Source: Acinetobacter pittii
GTDB lineage: Bacteria > Pseudomonadota > Gammaproteobacteria > Pseudomonadales > Moraxellaceae
Reading direction: 5' to 3'
Assembly (NCBI RefSeq): GCF_034064985.1
Contig: NZ_CP139249.1
Coordinates: 186,001 to 250,000, forward strand
DNA length: 64,000 nucleotides
Shown: positions 1-8,934 of the stretch, piece by piece
Layout of the letters: every line of letters starts with the position of its first letter
Numbering within the stretch: position 1 is the stretch's first letter
Position numbers and translations under genes: made by a program
The notes under the pieces: generated by a model
What the model was told of the DNA's origin: nothing
Databases searched by the model: none
Seen by the model: the letters and a program-made list of their open reading frames with translations, nothing else

Positions 1-678
1 GTCGTCATAGCCAATGCCGACTACAAACTCACAGCGTCGTTGCTGATAAGCCGTATTTACAGTTAAAGCACTCGTATAAACAGTGGCATTTGGAATAACA
101 ATACGGCGTCCATCTGGTGAACGTAAAAATGTTGCACGAATTTGAATATCTTCAACAGTTCCTTCAAGTGAATTGACTACGATTGAATCACCAATACGGA
201 ATGGTTCGCTCAATAAAATCAAAATACCTGACAGCAGGTTCTGAAAAATATCTTTAAATGCGAAACCAATTGCGACCGAACCGATCCCTAACGCGCTCAT
301 AAGTTGTCCTGGTGTAAAACCTGGGATCATGATGACAAGTGCAATTAAGAATCCAAAAAATAAAATTGTCGTACTTCCTACACGGTTTAGAACCAAGACT
401 AGGTTTTGGCGCGTGTAAGAACGATTTTCTAAGGTTTTACGAACAAAGAATTTAAATAATTTGGTGAGTAGCCAAAAAATAACGAAGACGATAATCGCAA
501 TACAAATATAAGGCACGCGTTCCCAGAAGCTATCCACGATTTTATCAATGGTGGTATAGGCATCATGATACTTTTCGGTATGGGCTAAAACCGTTTGAGT
601 GGTTTTAGTACCTGCTTCTTGCAAAAGTTCGCCTGTATTTTTTGCAACATCCGTTAAGGATTTTTGTTCATCAGCCAC
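1..678 (-). CDS. MscS-family mechanosensitive ion channel, C-terminus missing at the window edge
   Basis: The reading frame is open from a GTG at 678 down to base 1, giving 226 residues with no stop, so the gene continues to the left. The N-terminal part is polar, then come hydrophobic segments, then the typical MscS beta-domain, including IPNATVYTSAL and a following VGIGYDD. MscS channels sit in the inner membrane and open under membrane tension to release solutes on hypo-osmotic shock. The GTG is chosen because the in-frame codons just upstream end at a TAG with no better start. The short soluble N-terminus is typical of small MscS proteins. Family assignment is firm; the physiological role is inferred from the family. 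Confidence 0.88.
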   Translation of the reverse strand, partial: MADEQKSLTDVAKNTGELLQEAGTKTTQTVLAHTEKYHDAYTTIDKIVDSFWERVPYICIAIIVFVIFWLLTKLFKFFVRKTLENRSYTRQNLVLVLNRVGSTTILFFGFLIALVIMIPGFTPGQLMSALGIGSVAIGFAFKDIFQNLLSGILILLSEPFRIGDSIVVNSLEGTVEDIQIRATFLRSPDGRRIVIPNATVYTSALTVNTAYQQRRCEFVVGIGYDD

Positions 679-791
679 AACAAGTCTCTATTTAAAAAAA
701 TTATGAAAGCGATGATCGGCCTTCATTATAGTAGGAGATAAAATGTGCGCCTACTATAATGAGTTCATCTAAATAATAAAGTGTTTTTTAA

Positions 792-1367
792 TTAAAAGTA
801 TTCCGTTCCTTTTTGTAAGATTTGTGACGGAGTTTCTATAGTATCGGTACCAGAGAAGTAGTAGAAAAAGCCTGCGGTAGAAATAAGGCTAATTAAAATG
901 GCCAATAAAATAAACCAAGCCATGAGTTTTTCTATGAACGTTGATGGTCGAGATGGACCATATTGATTTGGACCTGCTGTACCTGAGGCAAGCAGTAAAT
1001 AAATCATAAAAAAGAATTGAACAACTGGAATGAATAACAGCAATCCCATCCAACCACTTTTATTTAGATCATGCAAACGTCGCACGACGAGAACAACATT
1101 TAAGTAAATCAGGAATAGCCAAAAAGCCCAGACGATCCAAGCACTAGCCCCAGAAAGAGAGCTATAAAACTCAAAATTAAATAAATTGCTTGAAAGCTGA
1201 AAACTTCCAAGAAATGAGGCCAAAATGAAATAGCCCACAAGGGTGACTAAATAAATCAACCCATAACCGCCTAAATAGCTCATGCGATTAAAGCGCCCAT
1301 GAATTGAAAACGGATTATCTTTAAAAGGGAGTTGGGGGGGGCGTGAGGAGCTAGTTTGGGCAAACAT
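792..1367 (-). CDS. DUF805 family inner-membrane protein
   Basis: This 191-residue protein has the DUF805 signatures: an N-terminal NPFSIHGRFNRMSY box, about four hydrophobic helices, an RRLHDLNKSGW motif between helices, and a glycine/asparagine-rich GTAGPNQYG near the C-terminus. DUF805 proteins are small polytopic membrane proteins found widely in bacteria; their biochemical function is not established. The gene is transcribed leftward towards the MscS gene, about 110 bp away, so the two may share a transcript. AGGA lies upstream of the ATG but is rather distant. No function can be given beyond membrane location. Confidence 0.85.
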   Translation of the reverse strand: MFAQTSSSRPPQLPFKDNPFSIHGRFNRMSYLGGYGLIYLVTLVGYFILASFLGSFQLSSNLFNFEFYSSLSGASAWIVWAFWLFLIYLNVVLVVRRLHDLNKSGWMGLLLFIPVVQFFFMIYLLLASGTAGPNQYGPSRPSTFIEKLMAWFILLAILISLISTAGFFYYFSGTDTIETPSQILQKGTEYF

Positions 1368-1539
1368 ATTATTTTATTCCTAGGTTGCATATGAGAGACA
1401 AAATAATCTTTGTTGATGATCAAAACCATCAAATCTTGAAAAAATTATAAAAGTAAAAGCTATAGACAAATGTTTTAAATCAACTTAATTTTATAAAAAT
1501 GTTCATAATTTCGTATGCTTGAGTAAGTGGTTAATATAT

Positions 1540-1549
1540 GACCAAAGTC
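1540..1549 (+). promoter_or_regulatory. GACCAAAGTC motif upstream of acs, candidate response-regulator site
   Basis: The exact ten bases GACCAAAGTC lie 112 bp before the acs start and recur at 12509-12518 before the DUF485-actP operon. A variant, GACTAAAGTC, is at 8674-8683. The outer GAC/GTC arms form a small dyad. I infer binding by the CrbR/ErdR-like regulator encoded at 7085-7735 because all targets sit around its gene; this is not shown by the sequence alone. The rest of the 1368-1661 intergenic stretch holds no other feature I can support. Confidence 0.45.
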
Positions 1550-1661
1550 GCATTGTCTAGGCTTTGAAAGAGTCATCATACTGAAAAGGCATACAAATAA
1601 GATCCAGTAAAATAATAGCCACAGTCTCGAGATGGGATGCACAAGATCAAGGAAGTTGCGT

Positions 1662-3611
1662 ATGAATGAGATCTATCCAGTACCAGAGGAATTTAAAAAG
1701 ACAGCTCGTACTGTTGAAGCAGACTACTTTAAACGTTATCAACACTCTATCGAGAACCCAGATGAATTCTGGGCAGAGCAAGCTAAAATTGTCGATTGGA
1801 TAAAGCCATTTACCCAAGTTAAAAATACAAGTTTTGACAAAGACAATTTCAAAATTGAATGGTTTGCTGATGGCGAGTTGAACGTATCAGCAAACTGCCT
1901 AGACAGGCATCTTAAAGAACATCCACATAAACCTGCAATTATTTGGGAAGGTGACCATCCTTCTCGTCATAAAATTGTCTCTTATAAAGAGTTACACGAC
2001 GAAGTCTGCCGCTTTGCCAACGTTTTGAAGAAATATGGCATTGGTAAAGGTGACCGCGTTGTGCTGTATATGCCGATGGTCACTGAGGCTGCAATTGCCA
2101 TGTTAGCCTGTGCCCGTATTGGTGCTGTTCACTGTGTAGTGTTTGGTGGTTTCTCGCCAGACTCTTTAGCGAGTCGTATTGAGGATAGCCAAGCTAAACT
2201 GGTGATTACTGCAGACTCAAGTCTACGTGCTGGTAAACTCTTACCACTTAAAGAAAACGTCGATTTGGCTTTAGCATTGCCCGGCACAGAATGTGTTGAA
2301 AATGTAGTGGTGGTTTACCGTAATGCCAACCCGATTGAAATGAAGCCGGGTCGTGATTTGTGGTATCACCTTATTATTATGGAGGTGGATGCAAACTGTC
2401 CTCCAGAACCGATGAAGGCGGAAGACCCATTATTCATTCTTTATACGTCAGGTTCGACAGGAAAACCTAAAGGTGTTTTGCATACTACTGGCGGTTATCT
2501 AGTCTATGTGGCGAGTACCTTTAAAGAAGTCTTCGATTTAAAACAAGATGATGTGTACTGGTGTACGGCCGATGTAGGCTGGATTACAGGCCACAGTTAT
2601 CTAATTTATGGACCACTGGCAAATGGTACCACGACCTTAATGTTTGAAGGTGTGCCTCAATACCCAACATGGGCACGTCTTGGTCATGTGGTCGATAAGC
2701 ACAAAGTCTCGATTTTATATACGGCCCCAACTGCGATTCGCGCCATGATGCGAGAAGGTGATTCGTTTGTACGCGAAAGTAACCGTAGCAGCTTGCGTTT
2801 ACTCGGTTCGGTCGGTGAACCTATTAACCCTGAGGCTTGGAACTGGTACTACAACGTTGTTGGTGAAGGTCGCTGCCCGATTGTTGATACGTGGTGGCAA
2901 ACCGAAACAGGCGGTATTTTGATTGCTCCATTACCAGGCGCAACAGCCTTAAAACCGGGTTCAGCAACTCGTCCGTTATTTGGTATTCAACCCGCGATTG
3001 TCGATGGCGAGGGCAATGAACTAGAAGGTGCGGTTGAAGGTAATTTAGTGATTAAAGATTCATGGCCAGGCCAGATGCGTACCATTTGGGGTGATCCGGA
3101 CCGCTTTATTGAGGCTTACTTCTTGACCTTTAAAAATACTTATTTTACGGGTGATGGCGCTCGCCGTGATGAAGATGGCTATTACTGGATTACGGGCCGT
3201 GTTGATGATGTCTTAAACGTTTCAGGTCATCGTCTAGGTACTGCTGAAATTGAAAGTGCTTTGGTTTCGCATGAATCTGTAGCAGAAGCAGCAGTGGTGG
3301 GCATGCCGCATGATATTAAAGGACAAGGTATTTGTACTTTTGTGACCTTGCAAGCAGGCGTTCCAGAGTCGGAAGAACTACGTAAAGAGTTAATTAGCTG
3401 GGTCCGTAAAGTACTTGGACCAGTGGCTTCACCAGATGCCCTGCACTGGGCGCCAGCATTACCTAAAACGCGTTCAGGTAAAATCATGCGCCGTATTTTA
3501 AGAAAAATTGCGGCAAACGAGCTTGATAGTTTGGGTGATACTTCAACTTTGGCTGAACCAGCAGTGGTAGATCAGTTAATTGCAACGGTTTATCCCGATA
3601 GACAAAAATAA
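1662..3611 (+). CDS. acs: Acetyl-CoA synthetase (acetate--CoA ligase, AMP-forming)
   Basis: Activates acetate with ATP and CoA through acetyl-AMP, feeding acetyl-CoA to the TCA and glyoxylate cycles. The 649-residue length is close to E. coli Acs (652). Visible motifs are the AMP-binding P-loop [11 protein letters not shown], the [18 protein letters not shown] hinge region, and a C-terminal [11 protein letters not shown] whose Lys607 corresponds to the acetylation-controlled lysine of Acs. The ATG at 1662 is chosen because GGAAG lies 7 bases upstream; an ATG 30 bases earlier has no ribosome site and would add a non-homologous leader. A strong terminator follows. The gene is monocistronic, preceded by a GACCAAAGTC motif shared with actP. 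A propionyl-CoA synthetase is less likely given length and context. Confidence 0.95.
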   Translation: MNEIYPVPEEFKKTARTVEADYFKRYQHSIENPDEFWAEQAKIVDWIKPFTQVKNTSFDKDNFKIEWFADGELNVSANCLDRHLKEHPHKPAIIWEGDHPSRHKIVSYKELHDEVCRFANVLKKYGIGKGDRVVLYMPMVTEAAIAMLACARIGAVHCVVFGGFSPDSLASRIEDSQAKLVITADSSLRAGKLLPLKENVDLALALPGTECVENVVVVYRNANPIEMKPGRDLWYHLIIMEVDANCPPEPMKAEDPLFILYTSGSTGKPKGVLHTTGGYLVYVASTFKEVFDLKQDDVYWCTADVGWITGHSYLIYGPLANGTTTLMFEGVPQYPTWARLGHVVDKHKVSILYTAPTAIRAMMREGDSFVRESNRSSLRLLGSVGEPINPEAWNWYYNVVGEGRCPIVDTWWQTETGGILIAPLPGATALKPGSATRPLFGIQPAIVDGEGNELEGAVEGNLVIKDSWPGQMRTIWGDPDRFIEAYFLTFKNTYFTGDGARRDEDGYYWITGRVDDVLNVSGHRLGTAEIESALVSHESVAEAAVVGMPHDIKGQGICTFVTLQAGVPESEELRKELISWVRKVLGPVASPDALHWAPALPKTRSGKIMRRILRKIAANELDSLGDTSTLAEPAVVDQLIATVYPDRQK

Positions 3612-3620
3612 CGTTTTAAT

Positions 3621-3647
3621 AAAAAAGCCCCTAGCGGGGCTTTTTTA
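3621..3647. terminator. Rho-independent terminator between acs and the convergent hydrolase gene
   Basis: AAAAAAGCCCC, a TAG loop and GGGGCTTTTTT make a strong hairpin with A-tract and T-tract on opposite sides, so it can end transcription in both directions. Confidence 0.9.
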
Positions 3648-3657
3648 TTAATCTTTA

Positions 3658-4200
3658 TTAAGAGCTTGCTAAAAAGTCAACAGTATTTTGTACATTTGCA
3701 AATGTACTCAGCGCAGTCAGAAAAGCAGTTTGTACATCTTCAGCTTTTACAGTTTTTCCGTCATGGCTTAAATCGCGAGTTGCGGTTGCATCTGCAATTA
3801 AGATGGGTTGATAACCTAACTCTTTGGCTGCACGTGTACCTGAATCAATACACATGTGAGTCATCATACCTGTAATCACGAGTTGCTCAATTTGATGTGC
3901 TTTTAAAAGCTCGTCTAAATTGGTTTCTAAAAAACTATTTGGATAATGCTTTGTCACGATTAATGAATCACTATCAGCACTAAGTTCAGGGTGAAGTAAA
4001 ACACCGTCGGTATTTTCTTGAAAGAAGCTCGCTTGTGGCGGGTTAATATGTTGCACATAAATAATCGGCAAGTTTTTCTCGTTAAAATATTGTTCAAGCT
4101 GCTTTATTTTTTCTAGCGCTTGATCTGGCCCAATCAATTCCATTTTGCCATTTTTAAAATAATCATTTTGAACATCGATAACTAATAGTGCTTGTTTCAT
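3658..4200 (-). CDS. Isochorismatase-family cysteine hydrolase
   Basis: This 180-residue single-domain protein has the catalytic triad of the family: Asp9 in VIDVQND, Lys84 in VTKHYPNSF and Cys117 in GMMTHMCID. The family hydrolyses isochorismate, nicotinamide or other amides; the substrate here is not shown. No signal peptide is visible, so it is probably cytosolic. It is divergent from an Lrp/AsnC-type regulator 105 bp away, which very likely controls it. It ends against the shared terminator after acs. Family assignment is secure, substrate unknown. Confidence 0.88.
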   Translation of the reverse strand: MKQALLVIDVQNDYFKNGKMELIGPDQALEKIKQLEQYFNEKNLPIIYVQHINPPQASFFQENTDGVLLHPELSADSDSLIVTKHYPNSFLETNLDELLKAHQIEQLVITGMMTHMCIDSGTRAAKELGYQPILIADATATRDLSHDGKTVKAEDVQTAFLTALSTFANVQNTVDFLASS

Positions 4201-4305
4201 GAGATTACTCTTGTTGATATGAGATAAAACAAGAGTAATCTCTGCTTGAAAAATCGGCTATAGTCAGATGAAAGCATTATCGCCAGTTTTCTTTCGCCAT
4301 GAAAA

Positions 4306-4719
4306 ATGAATATTGAATTAGACCCGATCGATTTAAAAATTATTGCATTGCTTAAACAAGATTCCCGTCTGACAAATAAAGAAATTGGGCAGCGTGTCCA
4401 TCGAACAGGGCAGGCGGTGGGCGCTCGAATTGCTCAGTTAATGGATGCTGGTGTTATCAAAAACTACACCATTGCTGTTCAATATTCGCATAAACAATTT
4501 ATTCACTTGCATTTAAATGAACAACGCGCATTTGAAGAAATTGAAAATTTGGTTAAGCAATATGAACAAATCGATGAATGCTTTAAAGTCATGGGCAATG
4601 CTTGCTATATGATTGTCAGCCATTTTGAACCCGCTGCCTTAAATGAATTTATCGAAAAACTTTCAAAATGGTGCCGTTACTCAGTTGAAACTGTGATTCG
4701 AGAAGTCGAAAAATCTTAA
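4306..4719 (+). CDS. Lrp/AsnC-family transcriptional regulator
   Basis: The 137 residues show the family layout. An N-terminal helix-turn-helix of about 60 residues contains DPIDLKIIALLKQDSRLTNKE and HRTGQAVGARI; a C-terminal alpha/beta ligand-binding domain contains FKVMGNACYMIVSHF. Such proteins bind amino acids or small metabolites and form octamers or dimers on DNA. The divergent arrangement with the isochorismatase-like gene suggests local control of that gene. The C-terminal domain is slightly short compared with Lrp (164 residues) but complete in outline. The ligand cannot be predicted. Confidence 0.85.
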   Translation: MNIELDPIDLKIIALLKQDSRLTNKEIGQRVHRTGQAVGARIAQLMDAGVIKNYTIAVQYSHKQFIHLHLNEQRAFEEIENLVKQYEQIDECFKVMGNACYMIVSHFEPAALNEFIEKLSKWCRYSVETVIREVEKS

Positions 4720-4727
4720 AAAATAAA

Positions 4728-4751
4728 GGCTCCAAGCCGAGTCTTGGAGCC
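4728..4751. terminator. Hairpin terminator between the Lrp-type regulator and sfnG
   Basis: GGCTCCAAG and CTTGGAGCC form a nine-base-pair stem around a six-base loop between two convergent genes. A T-rich run follows a few bases later on the plus strand. Confidence 0.75.
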
Positions 4752-4813
4752 AATAAATTCTTTATTTTTAATTTATTGTTTTTATTATCTTGCGCTGTTT
4801 TAACTGGGGTTTT

Positions 4814-5926
4814 TTAGGCTGATTTAGCTTGGATTTCTACCTCCTTTTCCTGTTGAAGTTCTAACTGACGAACGAGCGGCAGAACTTTTTCACCGAAATA
4901 TTCCACCTCTTCAATAAAGTGTAAAAATCCGGAAAGAATCAAATCAACACCTACATTTTTGAGTGCCACAATACGTTCTGCAATTTGCTGCGGCGTACCA
5001 ATTAAATTGGTTTTAAAGCCATCGTTGTATTGCACTAAGTCTTCAAAACTTGATTTTGCCCAGTTACCTTGTTGCTCTGGTGAAGCAGCACCTGCTTCAC
5101 GTGTAGCATCTCCAAATGCATTTACGGCTTCAGTGTTGGCTTTATCAATAATTTCTTGAAGTACCGCTTTTGCTTCTTCTTCAGTATCTCTAGCAATAAT
5201 GAAAGCATTTACCCCAATTTTGACATGGTGATTATTTGCTTTTGCTTTAGTACGAATATCTTCGACTTGTTTTTGAATTTCTTCCACAGTATTGCCGTTG
5301 GTGAAATACCAATCAGATACACGTGAAGCCATGTCACGTGCGGCACGTGAACTGCCACCTTGAAAGACTTCAATATGCGGTTTTTGCAGAGGTTTTGGTT
5401 TAAGCGTGTAGTTTTGAAACTGATAGTATTTACCATCGAAACTATAGTTATCGGTGGTCCAGATTCCTTTTAGTGTGCGAATAAATTCTTCGGAGCGAAT
5501 ATAACGTTCATCATGCTCAGGCCACTCTTCACCAATGGCATCAAACTCACCTCTGAACCAGCCACTCACCACATTAATCGCAATACGGCCTTCAGTTAGA
5601 TAATCAATCGTTGCAAGTTGTTTTGCCGCCAACGCTGGTTTCCAGGGGCCGGGCAGAATAGCCGCAATGACTTTAAGTTTTTCAGTTTTTGCTAATAATG
5701 CATGACTGAAACTTACCGATTCATGTTGGTTTTCTGCCCCGTACCCCGCCGTAAAACGAATTTGGGTGAGCGCATATTCAAAACCATTGTTTTCGGCAGC
5801 CTGTGCAAGTCGGACATTGTAGTCATAACTCCAGTCTGTACGCTGTTCGATGTTACTCACTACAAGGCCACCGCTTACGTTTGGTACCCAATAAGCAAAT
5901 TTAATTAGTTGTTGTAATTGCGTCAT
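4814..5926 (-). CDS. sfnG: Dimethylsulfone monooxygenase SfnG (FMNH2-dependent)
   Basis: A 370-residue luciferase-like (LLM class) flavin monooxygenase. Recognisable SfnG features are the start FAYWVPNVSGGLVVS, the NVVSGWFRGEFDAIGEEW block, and EVFQGGSSRAARDMAS in the flavin-binding barrel. SfnG oxidises dimethylsulfone to methanesulfinate using reduced FMN, part of sulfur scavenging from organosulfur compounds. It lies 44 bp downstream of msuE on the same strand, so a reductase and its monooxygenase partner appear to be co-transcribed. GGAGAG precedes the ATG. Expression is usually induced by sulfate limitation in relatives; no CysB or SfnR site was identified here. Confidence 0.9.
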   Translation of the reverse strand: MTQLQQLIKFAYWVPNVSGGLVVSNIEQRTDWSYDYNVRLAQAAENNGFEYALTQIRFTAGYGAENQHESVSFSHALLAKTEKLKVIAAILPGPWKPALAAKQLATIDYLTEGRIAINVVSGWFRGEFDAIGEEWPEHDERYIRSEEFIRTLKGIWTTDNYSFDGKYYQFQNYTLKPKPLQKPHIEVFQGGSSRAARDMASRVSDWYFTNGNTVEEIQKQVEDIRTKAKANNHHVKIGVNAFIIARDTEEEAKAVLQEIIDKANTEAVNAFGDATREAGAASPEQQGNWAKSSFEDLVQYNDGFKTNLIGTPQQIAERIVALKNVGVDLILSGFLHFIEEVEYFGEKVLPLVRQLELQQEKEVEIQAKSA

Positions 5927-5970
5927 GGTTCGCTCTCCCCATTCGTTCTTTTTATTTAGCTACATTGCGC

Positions 5971-6708
5971 TTAGGCAACATGCGTTAATGATTTGCCAGA
6001 CTTGTGATGCAAACGAGATTCTGCTGCATCAAGGTCTGGTACAGCCGCTGAAGGTAATACTTCTTCTTGCTCAATTTGCTTGTTAATACCAAGCTCTTGA
6101 TTTGCTTGCTGTGATTTAGATTTGATCACTTCAGCGCGTTTACCTTTCGCTGGCGCCCATTCTAAAATTGGTAATGCGCGTGCCACTGCTAACGTAATAC
6201 GATCTGATAATTGCTCACTTTTCACCGTATATTCAGGGGTAAAGTCACGATCTGTCGCATATACGCCAATTGGTAAAGTTTGTGCTTGGAAGAAACTGAA
6301 TAATGGACGTAGTTGATGTTCAAGTACGAGTGCATGACGATCACTACCGCCTGATGCTGCTAAAAGTACAGGCACATCGACTAAAGCAGTCTGTTCAACA
6401 AAATCGAAGAAATGTTTGAAAAGACCTGTAAAAGATGCACGGTAAACGGGTGTACCTACAATTAAAGCATCTGCTGCTTCAACTGCTGCAAGGTCATCTT
6501 GTACGCGCTGTGGAAGTTGGTTGCGATAAAATGCGCCGCCTAATAGAGGTCCGATTTCGCTTAATTTAATAAAGTGAACTTTAATATCGATTGCTTCTGA
6601 TAATTCATCAAGAATGGCTTGAACCAGACTTTCCGTTTTAGATGGGGTATTTAAGCCACCAGAAACAGCAACGATATTTAAAGGTTTTGGTGATGTGATA
6701 CCAGTCAT
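5971..6708 (-). CDS. msuE: NAD(P)H-dependent FMN reductase, MsuE type
   Basis: The 245-residue protein has the flavodoxin-like NAD(P)H:FMN reductase fold: VAVSGGLNTPSKTESLV near the N-terminus (phosphate-binding loop) and GTPVYRASFTGLFKHFFD mid-protein. It supplies reduced FMN to two-component monooxygenases, here most likely SfnG encoded directly downstream. The last 60 residues form a charged tail rich in Lys, Gln and Glu, longer than a bare reductase domain. AGGA precedes the ATG by about 9 bases. The gene is the first of a two-gene leftward operon. Confidence 0.88.
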   Translation of the reverse strand: MTGITSPKPLNIVAVSGGLNTPSKTESLVQAILDELSEAIDIKVHFIKLSEIGPLLGGAFYRNQLPQRVQDDLAAVEAADALIVGTPVYRASFTGLFKHFFDFVEQTALVDVPVLLAASGGSDRHALVLEHQLRPLFSFFQAQTLPIGVYATDRDFTPEYTVKSEQLSDRITLAVARALPILEWAPAKGKRAEVIKSKSQQANQELGINKQIEQEEVLPSAAVPDLDAAESRLHHKSGKSLTHVA

Positions 6709-7084
6709 AATTTGGTTCCTAAGCCTAAAACAAGAGATTGGACTTATTAATCAACAACGACGGTAAACTGTAAAATAACGAAATTGGTCAACCTTATCAG
6801 TTTTAAATATAAAAGATAAATAGTGGATTTTTATACTTTGTTTTTCTATTAAGTTGCTGTTTTTATTTTATATAATTATAGGTGATATATTTTTTATAAT
6901 AAAAAGGAAGCTTATATAAAAAAAAGATTAATTTTGATTAAAAGTTAAAAAACATCTCAAAATCTTGGCTAAGTTCTGCATTTATCAACATTTTGCATAA
7001 AAATGGATAAGATGAACGTATCTTTCATCTAAATAGTAGGGTTACAATAGGCCATACTTATGCTCAAGATTACTTTAATCGCTT
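6709..7084. other. Intergenic region between divergent msuE and the response regulator gene
   Basis: This 376-bp stretch is very AT-rich, especially 6790-6960. It must hold the msuE-sfnG promoter (leftward) and that of the regulator (rightward). I see no clear sigma-54 element, repeat or extra gene. Confidence 0.5.
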
Positions 7085-7735
7085 ATGAATATTTTAATCG
7101 TTGATGATCATCCTTTGTTTCGTCATGCTTTAATTCAAGCAGTACGTTATAGCCTGCCACAGGCACAAATTCATGAAACAGCCTCGGTTGATGAGTTTTA
7201 TGAGCGTTTGGAAAATGGGGCAGAACCTGATCTAGTATTACTCGATTTAAATTTACCGGGTGCTTCAGGATTTTCGGCTCTGGTTTATGTAAGAGCACAG
7301 TATCCATCTATTCCGATTATTGTTGTTTCTGCACATGAAGAAACTTCAATCATCCAGCGTGCAATCGCTCATGGTGCGATGGGTTATATTCCTAAGTCGG
7401 CTCATCCAAGTCATATTGGCGAAGCGATTCGTCAAGTCTTAGAAGGTGATATCTGGTTACCACCTAATTTGCCATCTAATCTTAACCTTGACCCAAGAGC
7501 AGCAGATGAAACTGCTTTAGCTGAACGTATTCAATCATTAACACCTCAACAATTCCGTGTTTTGATGATGGTTGCGGAAGGTTTGTTAAATAAGCAGATT
7601 GCATACGAGCTAGATGTTTCAGAAGCAACGATTAAAGCTCACGTAACGGCTATCTTTAGAAAGTTAGGTGTGCAAAACCGTACACAAGCCGTATTGGCGA
7701 TTAGTGCACTCAATATTGAAGATAAGAAAATCTAA
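7085..7735 (+). CDS. LuxR/NarL-family response regulator, CrbR/ErdR-like
   Basis: The 216 residues comprise an N-terminal receiver domain (acidic pair in VDDHP, phospho-acceptor Asp54 in LVLLDLNLPG, conserved Lys in YIPKSAH) and a C-terminal LuxR-type helix-turn-helix (TPQQFRVLMMVAEGLLNKQIAYELDVSEATIKAHV spread over about 155-190). CrbR/ErdR-type regulators pair with CrbS/MxtR kinases to turn on acetate use in Vibrio and Pseudomonas. The candidate kinase (8935-12432), acs and actP are all within 8 kb, which supports that role; direct proof is lacking. A terminator follows at 7741. A generic NarL-type regulator is the alternative. Confidence 0.85.
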   Translation: MNILIVDDHPLFRHALIQAVRYSLPQAQIHETASVDEFYERLENGAEPDLVLLDLNLPGASGFSALVYVRAQYPSIPIIVVSAHEETSIIQRAIAHGAMGYIPKSAHPSHIGEAIRQVLEGDIWLPPNLPSNLNLDPRAADETALAERIQSLTPQQFRVLMMVAEGLLNKQIAYELDVSEATIKAHVTAIFRKLGVQNRTQAVLAISALNIEDKKI

Positions 7736-7740
7736 AAAGA

Positions 7741-7769
7741 AAAAAGACCTCGATTGAGGTCTTTTTTAT
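7741..7769. terminator. Bidirectional terminator after the response regulator
   Basis: AAAAAAGACCTC, ATTG-type loop and GAGGTCTTTTTT form a strong hairpin with flanking A and T runs, serving both convergent genes. Confidence 0.88.
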
Positions 7770-7778
7770 AGGTGTCAC

Positions 7779-8546
7779 TTAAGCGAGGCAATCTTGCTTA
7801 GGTGTTAGGCTGTCGCAGTACAACGGATTAAGTGCACATTGCAAATCATCAATTTGTTCTTGAGTCACGTAGCCTTTCATTTTTAAATATTCAGCCACAC
7901 GGTCATCACGTAGGCTTAAGAATGCTGCGTCATAAACGCCTAAATCTACAAAAAGTGCAGCTGTTTCTAGGCTGTTGAAGCGATCAAGGAAAATGTCATT
8001 GCCATACATTAAGAAGATATGGTCGAGTTTTGCTTTTTCATCAACATGTAGTCGTTCAGCAAGTTGATCGGGGTGCGTTTTAATAAAGAGTAAATCAGAT
8101 AATTCATCAAATTGAGTCATATCTAACTGATTCTCGCCGAGTTTGACATGGCCAAGCCAAGCTTTGAAAACGAGTACAGCACCGCCACGGAGTAGCATGC
8201 TCCAGATTTGATGACGTGTGTCATGGTCAAGATTTTCACTTTCAGCGCTAAGAACTTTTAAAAAGTTCTCTTCTTGTTGAGCCAATTTATCAAATAAGCC
8301 TAAACCTTGAGGATGATAAGCCGCAGGTGCAAATACATCAAAATTTAGGTCGTGGAATACATTGAGTGCGAGGGGGACGGCACATTGATAAATTGTATTT
8401 AACGCTTTGATATGGGCTTCATTGAGCTTGCTGTGGGGGAAAATACTTTGCCAATCTAGTTCAGGAAGTAAAGCATTGGCACTGTATTGACGATAAAACT
8501 GTTGAGACGAAAGTTGGCCTTGTGGGCTGTTATCAGAAATATTCAT
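7779..8546 (-). CDS. Conserved hypothetical protein lying within the acetate-switch cluster
   Basis: About 255 residues, acidic, mostly helical by composition, with no signal peptide or membrane segment and no domain I recognise. The second ATG (8546) is preferred over the one at 8564 because AAAGGAC lies 7 bases before it. Notable stretches are LRGGAVLVFKAWLGHV and a cysteine-containing tail ending in DCLA. It sits between the candidate response regulator and kinase genes. A GACTAAAGTC palindrome about 128 bp upstream resembles the motif before acs and actP, suggesting shared control. Function unknown. Confidence 0.75.
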   Translation of the reverse strand: MNISDNSPQGQLSSQQFYRQYSANALLPELDWQSIFPHSKLNEAHIKALNTIYQCAVPLALNVFHDLNFDVFAPAAYHPQGLGLFDKLAQQEENFLKVLSAESENLDHDTRHQIWSMLLRGGAVLVFKAWLGHVKLGENQLDMTQFDELSDLLFIKTHPDQLAERLHVDEKAKLDHIFLMYGNDIFLDRFNSLETAALFVDLGVYDAAFLSLRDDRVAEYLKMKGYVTQEQIDDLQCALNPLYCDSLTPKQDCLA

Positions 8547-8673
8547 GGCAATTGTCCTTTGCATTAATTCGTGAGCAGGGGTGCTTAATATGGAAATGGC
8601 TTATAAAAATAGCTGTACATAGAATAAATTGGTTTTGAATATTTATGTGTCATGAAGAATGCAAGTAGAATAC

Positions 8674-8683
8674 GACTAAAGTC
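8674..8683 (-). promoter_or_regulatory. GACTAAAGTC palindrome upstream of the hypothetical gene
   Basis: The bases form the core of a perfect dyad from 8670 to 8687 (ATACGAC, TAAA, GTCGTAT). The core differs by one base from the motif shared by acs and actP. Apart from this and the terminator at 8899, the 8565-8934 interval shows nothing I can identify. Confidence 0.4.
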
Positions 8684-8898
8684 GTATATGGTTGTTTTTA
8701 TCTAATTATAATTTTAAAAAACAGAAGCTTATGAAATTGTAACTAAGTATACAAGTGTTCACTTACAAAAAAGGTGAGCTTTGCCATAGAAAAAGGACTA
8801 TTGGAAAGTTTGGCCAATTATTTAATCATCAAAAGTAGACTTTTTGAGCAGTTCTGCCTATTGGCTTAAATTAGTCCTATAATTTTTGCCAAAAATTC

Positions 8899-8925
8899 CT
8901 CCCAAACTTATTAAAGGTTTGGGAG
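8899..8925 (-). terminator. Hairpin terminator after the hybrid kinase
   Basis: CTCCCAAAC and GTTTGGGAG form a nine-base-pair stem directly beyond the kinase stop codon. On the minus strand it is followed by a T-rich GAATTTTTGG. Confidence 0.75.
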
Positions 8926-8934
8926 AGAAAAAAA

